64,000 nucleotides of DNA from an uncultured Bacteroidales bacterium (GTDB taxonomy: Bacteria > Bacteroidota > Bacteroidia > Bacteroidales > Paludibacteraceae), in the NCBI GenBank assembly GCA_900542355.1, contig UQNE01000001.1:186001-250000 (forward strand). The letters are read 5' to 3'. The stretch's first letter is position 1. Each line of letters starts with the position of its first letter. Positions 59,410-64,000 of this stretch are shown here, one piece after another. The notes below the pieces were generated by a model. The model did not search any database. It was given only the letters and a program-made list of their open reading frames with translations, and was not told the DNA's origin. A program made the position numbers and the translations under genes.

Positions 59410-60870
59410 TCAGAGTGTTTCCAGCGTGTGTTTCAGCCAACGATAGCAACGCTCTGTAGAAGGGATACTGAGTCGCTCCTGCGGCGAGTGAACACCATAC
59501 ATCTGCGGACCGATACTTACCATATCCAAGTACGGATATTTCTCCAAGAAGAGCCCGCATTCCAGTCCGGCGTGGATAGCCAGCACTTGCGGTTCGGCTG
59601 CAAAGAGGTCGATATAGGCTCGGCGTGTCGCCTCGAGAAGCGGAGAGTGAACATTCGGTGCCCAACCCGGATAGCCGTCGCCGTGGGTAACCTCATCGCA
59701 CGCCATAGCCAAACTATACTCAACACGGTCTTTGATATGGTGTTTCTCCTCCTCCACCGATGAGCGTTGGCTCGTATTGACCTCCACAAAAGGTCTGCCG
59801 TCGGGCTCGGTCTTCATCTTGATACTGGCGAGGTTAGTGCTTGTCTCCACCAAACCGGGCATATCCTTGCTCATAGCCACCATACCGTGTGGGCAGGCAT
59901 AGAGTGCCATAACGAGTTGGTAGGCTTGTTTCTCGGGGATGACAACCTCCGGCAGCGGGGCTGACTCAAGGTCGAGGCGCAAGTCTTTCTCAATGCTCCC
60001 CAACTCCCGCTCCACCTCTGCGGAGTAGATATTCCAATCGGCACGCACCTGCTCTTTGTAGGCGAAAGGCACGCAGACAACGGCTTCTGCCTCGCGGGCG
60101 ATAGCGTTACGCAGGTTACCGCCGCTGATAGACGCAATTTGAAACTCCGTCTTGGTCATCAGCAAGTTCAAGAAGTTGATTATCAGTTTATTGGCATTGC
60201 CTCTGCCCTTGTTAATATCATCTCCGGAGTGCCCGCCCATCAAGCCGCTTACAGAGAGGCGAATGGCGAACCACTGCTTCTGCGCAGGGAGCGGAATGGG
60301 AGTATAGTGCATCTTTGCTAAGGTGTCTATTCCTCCGGCACAGCCGATGAAAATCTGTCCGTCGTCTTCCGAATCAAGGTTGATAAGGCGCTTTCCGGTC
60401 AGATAACCGTCTTTCAGTTTGTTAGCACCCGTTAGACCTGTTTCCTCATCTACGGTGAAGAGGCACTCTATAGCGGGATGGCGCAGGGTATCATCGATAA
60501 GTACCGCCAACGCCATAGCGATACCTATGCCGTTATCTGCGCCAAGGGTCGTACCTTTGGCTTTGAGCCACTCGCCGTCGATATAGGTCTGAATAGGGTC
60601 GTTGAAGAAGTCGTGCTCCACATCGCCGTTCTTCTCGCAGACCATATCCATATGGGCTTGCAGGATCACACCGGGGTGCGTTTCGTAGCCCGCGGTGGCA
60701 GGCTTGCGCATGATTACATTCATGGCGTCATCCACGGTGCAGTCGATACTATGGTTGCGTGCAAAGTCTTGCAGCCATTGGCAGATGCGCTCCTCGTGCT
60801 TAGACGGGCGCGGCACTTGATTGATTTTGGCGAAGATGTCAAACACCTCGCGCGGTTCGATATTACTCAT
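59410..60870 (-). CDS. pepD: aminoacyl-histidine dipeptidase (peptidase family M20, PepD)
   Basis: This cytoplasmic zinc dipeptidase has broad specificity and includes the cleavage of carnosine-type dipeptides. The 486-residue protein has the PepD zinc ligands in VILQAHMDMVCEKN, GTTLGADNGIGIAMALA, FTVDEETGLTGANKL and LINLDSEDDGQIFIGCAGG. The lid-domain phrase GLMGGHSGDDINKGRGNANKLI and the C-terminal VLAIHAGLECGLF and MVSIGPQMYGVHSPQERLSI are present. Length is usual. Its start overlaps the upstream C69 dipeptidase gene by 8 bp, so the two peptidases form an operon. Confidence 0.95.
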   Translation of the reverse strand: MSNIEPREVFDIFAKINQVPRPSKHEERICQWLQDFARNHSIDCTVDDAMNVIMRKPATAGYETHPGVILQAHMDMVCEKNGDVEHDFFNDPIQTYIDGEWLKAKGTTLGADNGIGIAMALAVLIDDTLRHPAIECLFTVDEETGLTGANKLKDGYLTGKRLINLDSEDDGQIFIGCAGGIDTLAKMHYTPIPLPAQKQWFAIRLSVSGLMGGHSGDDINKGRGNANKLIINFLNLLMTKTEFQIASISGGNLRNAIAREAEAVVCVPFAYKEQVRADWNIYSAEVERELGSIEKDLRLDLESAPLPEVVIPEKQAYQLVMALYACPHGMVAMSKDMPGLVETSTNLASIKMKTEPDGRPFVEVNTSQRSSVEEEKHHIKDRVEYSLAMACDEVTHGDGYPGWAPNVHSPLLEATRRAYIDLFAAEPQVLAIHAGLECGLFLEKYPYLDMVSIGPQMYGVHSPQERLSIPSTERCYRWLKHTLETL

Positions 60871-62500
60871 GTGCTATTTCGTTTTTGAATGTTCGTAGAT
60901 AGTTTTCGGGGAAAGCAGGGCGGTTCGGACCGGTAGGTTCGCCGTACGCATTGCGTTTGAACTGGCCGTTCTCCTCTTTACGTTCCTGTCCGTCTAAGTA
61001 CTTGGTAATAAGGTAGATACCCAGTTTTTGCCACTCGATCATCACATTATCTGCCTGTGCACAACTGTAGTTGGTTAGGAACCGTCGTGCCTCCTCATCG
61101 CTCATCGCCGCAGCCTGCGCATCTACGCCCTCTATCTGCGTATTGAACTTGTCCTCCAAGGCTTTCTGCACCTGCACAATATCGGGTTTCATATGCGAGT
61201 ACTTGGTGTATGCCCAGTTGGCAACGATGTTAAAGGTCCACCACGCCGAAGTGGGCGAATAGGTGTAGAGGTCGCCGTTTCCCTCAGCAAAGCACTCGGG
61301 GATATGGTTGATACGGCAGTACATCGGTACATAGACATTGGTCGCCGCATCGTCCACACCAAACCAGAAGATACCGCCTACCTTAGGGTCTGCATAGCCG
61401 CGCATCTGTGCCACAAACGACCACGCAGTCTGCTGCGTAGCGGTGGGGCGCTCGTACCAATAGGCGGTACTATCCAACTTGAAAGTAAGCGAGCCGTAGC
61501 GAAGTTTGGTATTCCACGGTCCTGCATCGGTGCCTTGGGTGATGTCGAGCGGCGTACCCTCGTATTGGTCACGCATACAATCCTTTATCTCCTGTACGCT
61601 CACCTTGTGGTTGGGACGGATATAGAGGGGCATCGGTGTACCCGCATCTTTGCCGCTTGTAGCAAGGAAAGTCTTGCCCGTGGCATAGTCGAAATACTGC
61701 TCCATATCGTCAGAGAAATGGCGGAAGAAACTCCATACGCGTGCCTCGCAGACATACAAACCCGAGAAATCGAAAGGTGCATAAGCCGCTTGGAAAGAGA
61801 AATCGGCATCCTTACCTTGGAAATAGCCTTTCTCGCGAGCAAACTTCACCACATCCTTAGAGTAGAGCCAGTTCTTCTTATCCTTGAAGTTGATGTGTGT
61901 GATACGGGCTTGGTTGGCATGCGCACAGATACAATCGTCCGGCACACGAGTAGCCACCCATACTGCACCTTTCTGATCGGCACCTTTGCCAATCATATCC
62001 ATTATCCATACCTCGTTCGGATCGCCGATAGAGAAAGTTTCACCCTCGCTGGCATAGCCGTACTCGTCCACGAGCGAGGTGATACATTCGATCGCCTCAC
62101 GAGCCGTCTTGCAGCGTTCTAAGGCGATATAGATTAGACTTCCGTAGTCAATACCTACGGTGTCCCACAGTTCTTTACGGCCGCCCCATGTGGTCTCGCC
62201 GATAGTGAGTTGGTGTTCGTTCATATTACCAACCACACTATAGGTGTGCTCCACCTGCGGTATCTGCCCGAGCGGACGACCCGAGTCCCAGTCCTTCACC
62301 TCACGCATTGCGCCCTTCGGGTAATCGGCAGCAGGTGAGAAATGTAGAAAGCCATAGAGCGAATAACTGTCCGCTGCATAAGAGATGATTGTAGAACCAT
62401 CGGCAGAAGCGTCTTTGCCTACAATAAAATTGGTACACGCCCAAGTCGCACCTATACCAAACAGGCACGCACCAAGGGTCGTTAAGAGAAAGCGTTTCAT
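60863..62500 (-). CDS. exported C69-family dipeptidase
   Basis: This is an N-terminal-nucleophile hydrolase of family C69. A signal-like segment (MKRFLLTTLGACLFGIGATWA) is followed directly by the catalytic Cys22 in ACTNFIVGKDASADGSTI, as expected after processing. Family blocks include VVGNMNEHQLTIGETTWGGR, GIDYGSLIYIALERCKTAREAI, GEGETFSIGDPNEVWIMDMIGKG-like EGETFSIGDPNEVWIMDMI, and NQARITHINFKD. At 545 residues it is normal for the Bacteroidetes version. It would cut peptides outside the cytoplasm, and PepD, coupled by an 8-bp overlap, would cut dipeptides inside. Confidence 0.92.
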   Translation of the reverse strand: MKRFLLTTLGACLFGIGATWACTNFIVGKDASADGSTIISYAADSYSLYGFLHFSPAADYPKGAMREVKDWDSGRPLGQIPQVEHTYSVVGNMNEHQLTIGETTWGGRKELWDTVGIDYGSLIYIALERCKTAREAIECITSLVDEYGYASEGETFSIGDPNEVWIMDMIGKGADQKGAVWVATRVPDDCICAHANQARITHINFKDKKNWLYSKDVVKFAREKGYFQGKDADFSFQAAYAPFDFSGLYVCEARVWSFFRHFSDDMEQYFDYATGKTFLATSGKDAGTPMPLYIRPNHKVSVQEIKDCMRDQYEGTPLDITQGTDAGPWNTKLRYGSLTFKLDSTAYWYERPTATQQTAWSFVAQMRGYADPKVGGIFWFGVDDAATNVYVPMYCRINHIPECFAEGNGDLYTYSPTSAWWTFNIVANWAYTKYSHMKPDIVQVQKALEDKFNTQIEGVDAQAAAMSDEEARRFLTNYSCAQADNVMIEWQKLGIYLITKYLDGQERKEENGQFKRNAYGEPTGPNRPAFPENYLRTFKNEIAHE

Positions 62501-62537
62501 AGTTATTATGAATTAGAAATTATACGATAGAAAGCAC

Positions 62538-62577
62538 AAAGCCTGCCCCGTAGCAACCACTACGCAGGCAGGCTTAG
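62538..62577 (-). terminator. terminator of the rnf operon
   Basis: AAGCCTGCC (outer) pairs with GGCAGGCTT, and CGTAG pairs with CTACG inside, with a small internal loop and a CAACCA loop. It lies about 20 bp after the rnfA stop. A 7-bp AATTA array (62505-62525) separates it from the C69 gene. Confidence 0.75.
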
Positions 62578-62598
62578 TATTATGACAGGTGCGGGCGT

Positions 62599-63195
62599 TT
62601 ATCCGACCACTCCGCTGAATCCCATAAATGCCATAGCAAGCAGACCTGCGGTAACCAAGGCGATAGGAGTGCCCTCCATAGCCTTAGGCACTTTATTCAT
62701 AGAGAGTTGCTCACGAATACCGGCAAACAAAATCAACGCCAAAGCGAAGCCCAGAGCGGTAGCGAAAGCAAACAAAGTACCCGTCAGCAGGTTGTGCTCT
62801 GCCCCCATAGGAAGTTTGTTGGTGCCGTTAGCCACAAGGATAGCCACACCCAACAAGCAACAGTTGGTCGTAATCAACGGCAAGAACACACCCAAAGCCT
62901 GGTATAACGAGGGAGAGATTTTTTTGAGTACAATCTCTATCATCTGCACCAAAGCCGCAATCACCAAGATAAACAGGATAGTCTGCAAGAACTCTACATG
63001 CCACAGTATCAGCAATTTCTGCAGCAGGTAGGTAACCACCGTAGCCAAAGTAAGTACAAAGGTTACGGCTGCACCCATACCCATCGCGGTATCGATTTTC
63101 TTACTAACGCCCAAGAATGGACATATACCCAAGAACTGACTCAAGACGATATTATTAACAAATATCGCTGAGATAAATATCAGAACATAAATCAT
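62599..63195 (-). CDS. rnfA: Rnf electron transport complex subunit A
   Basis: RnfA is a membrane subunit of the Rnf complex, which couples ferredoxin:NAD+ electron transfer to ion pumping. The 198-residue protein has six helices. The family features are FVNNIVLSQFLGICPFLGVSKK at the N terminus and ITTNCCLLGVAILVANG with the paired Cys in the middle, plus GFALALILFAGIREQLSM near the end. It is the last gene of the operon, 9 bp after rnfE, matching the order BCDGEA. Confidence 0.95.
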   Translation of the reverse strand: MIYVLIFISAIFVNNIVLSQFLGICPFLGVSKKIDTAMGMGAAVTFVLTLATVVTYLLQKLLILWHVEFLQTILFILVIAALVQMIEIVLKKISPSLYQALGVFLPLITTNCCLLGVAILVANGTNKLPMGAEHNLLTGTLFAFATALGFALALILFAGIREQLSMNKVPKAMEGTPIALVTAGLLAMAFMGFSGVVG

Positions 63196-63204
63196 AGTTG
63201 CGTA

Positions 63205-63792
63205 TTATTTCTTGATGAGTTTTTGTACAAGTGCCATCACATATCCCAACACGAGGAATGCACCCGGTGCAAGAACAAAGATAAGCATACTATATTGGTC
63301 GCTATAGATATGGCAGTTGAAGATACAACCCGTGCCGAAGAACTCACGGATAGCACCAATGAGCGTCAGCGAGAGCGTAAACCCGAGACCCATACCCAGT
63401 CCGTCCAAAGCAGACAGACCTACCGAGTTCTTAGCGGCGAAAGCCTCAGCACGACCCAGCACGATACAGTTAACCACAATCAAGGGGATAAACAAACCGA
63501 GTACATCGTAGATACCGGGCAGGTAGGCTTGCATAGCCAACTGCACCATCGTAACGAAAGTAGCAATCACCACGATAAAAGCCGGGATACGCACCTTGTC
63601 GGGAATCAAGTTCTTGAGCAACGAGATAGCCACATTCGAGCATACAAGCACAAACATAGTAGCCAATCCCATCGACATACCATTGATGGCAGAGGTGGTA
63701 GTAGCCAAAGTAGGACACATACCGAGAACCAACCCGAAAGTAGGGTTCTCTTTGAGAATACCATTGGTGAGAGTTTTGAGAGCGTTATTCAT
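63205..63792 (-). CDS. rnfE: Rnf electron transport complex subunit E
   Basis: RnfE is the structural homologue of RnfA; the pair forms an inverted dimer around an iron-sulfur centre in the membrane. The 195-residue protein shows NPTFGLVLGMCPTLATTTSAING near the start, VNCIVLGRAEAFAAKN with the Cys in the middle and GAIREFFGTGC afterwards. It overlaps rnfG by 8 bp and precedes rnfA by 9 bp, so the three are translated together. Confidence 0.95.
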   Translation of the reverse strand: MNNALKTLTNGILKENPTFGLVLGMCPTLATTTSAINGMSMGLATMFVLVCSNVAISLLKNLIPDKVRIPAFIVVIATFVTMVQLAMQAYLPGIYDVLGLFIPLIVVNCIVLGRAEAFAAKNSVGLSALDGLGMGLGFTLSLTLIGAIREFFGTGCIFNCHIYSDQYSMLIFVLAPGAFLVLGYVMALVQKLIKK

Positions 63793-64000
63793 TTGAAACC
63801 TCCATTTCTATACAAGTTTGGATTGTGTCGGTAGCCAACGAGTCGAGCGTAGCGGCTTGCGGTTCTGCGAGTTGGCTCGCACCTGTAGCCGCTTCTACCT
63901 CGCCTTCGGTATAAGCCGAATAGGCTTTATTGACTGCCTCGAGGAAAGCGCGAGAAGAGATGGTTGCAGCCGTGATAGCATCCACATCACCACCGTCTTT
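63785..64000 (-). CDS. rnfG: Rnf electron transport complex subunit G, C-terminal part (partial)
   Basis: The C-terminal 71 residues are visible; the start lies outside the window. The frame is open to the window edge, with KDGGDVDAITAATISSRAF, which is the FMN-binding (flavinylation) region. The usual motif is S/T-G-A-T; here it reads T-A-A-T, with the Thr of TIS as the likely attachment residue. The following acidic/Ala-rich tail (TEGEVEAATGASQLAEPQAA) is longer than in many RnfG proteins and ends IEMEVSNE. RnfG carries FMN on the outer face of the membrane. Confidence 0.88.
   Translation of the reverse strand, partial: KDGGDVDAITAATISSRAFLEAVNKAYSAYTEGEVEAATGASQLAEPQAATLDSLATDTIQTCIEMEVSNE

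Noticed and set aside
1..64000. insertion sequence or prophage
   Set aside because: No transposase, integrase or phage gene was recognised in any frame.

Overview
The window looks like a chromosome segment of a Bacteroidales bacterium (phylum Bacteroidetes). The evidence is two SusD-type lipoproteins and one SusC-type receptor, a complete porP-gldK-gldL-gldM-gldN type IX secretion (T9SS) locus, a canonical T9SS sorting domain, Bacteroidetes-type promoters (TTTG, about 20 bp, TAnnTTTG), and very few Shine-Dalgarno sites. Carbohydrate-active secreted proteins suggest a glycan-degrading, probably host- or gut-associated lifestyle. That habitat is inference.

Layout. 1-10.1 kb (+): the end of chorismate synthase, a flippase-like membrane protein, and a 2463-residue T9SS surface protein. 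10.1-17.1 kb (-): housekeeping genes polA, ung, queA, truB, uppP, a DUF3098 gene and ftsX; polA has lost nearly all of its 3'-5' exonuclease domain. 17.2-23.7 kb (-): the T9SS core, headed by a small DUF2795 gene. 23.9-25.3 kb (-): a cobalamin adenosyltransferase and a methyltransferase. 25.9-30.1 kb (+): an SpmA/SpmB-like fusion, ybeY, a DUF975 protein and a secreted pectate lyase. 30.3-46.7 kb (-): a polysaccharide utilisation locus whose first genes encode an AgaS-type SIS protein, a KbaZ/GatZ-type aldolase subunit and a PfkB kinase. These are followed by an amidohydrolase, a GH36 enzyme, SusC, SusD, a surface lipoprotein, a DUF4832 lipoprotein, a GH31 enzyme and a sugar-type exporter/importer of the DMT family. 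The set fits galactosamine or GalNAc use through the tagatose pathway. A divergent DeoR/AgaR-type regulator follows at 47.0-47.8 kb (+). 48.0-58.7 kb (-): a second secreted-protein cluster with two purple-acid-phosphatase-like proteins, beta-helix proteins and an orphan SusD. 59.4-62.5 kb (-): two dipeptidases. 62.6-64.0 kb (-): the end of an rnf operon (rnfG partial, rnfE, rnfA).

How it fits together. A 20/21-bp matching sequence stands beside the DeoR gene (46909-46929) and upstream of the second cluster (58874-58894). The regulator may therefore control both clusters. Several secreted proteins end in a short shared motif (NGQ-x-x-I-x-R-x-G-x-x-YN-x-x-G) that differs from the classical T9SS tail and may be another sorting signal.

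The most unusual feature is between the genes: many short, degenerate tandem arrays with a strict period of 11 bp, and others of 7, 8 or 9 bp. Two 88-bp arrays (8 x 11 bp) 50 kb apart are near-identical inverted copies, and a third array shares their central hinge. No tRNA, rRNA, CRISPR array or insertion sequence was recognised.
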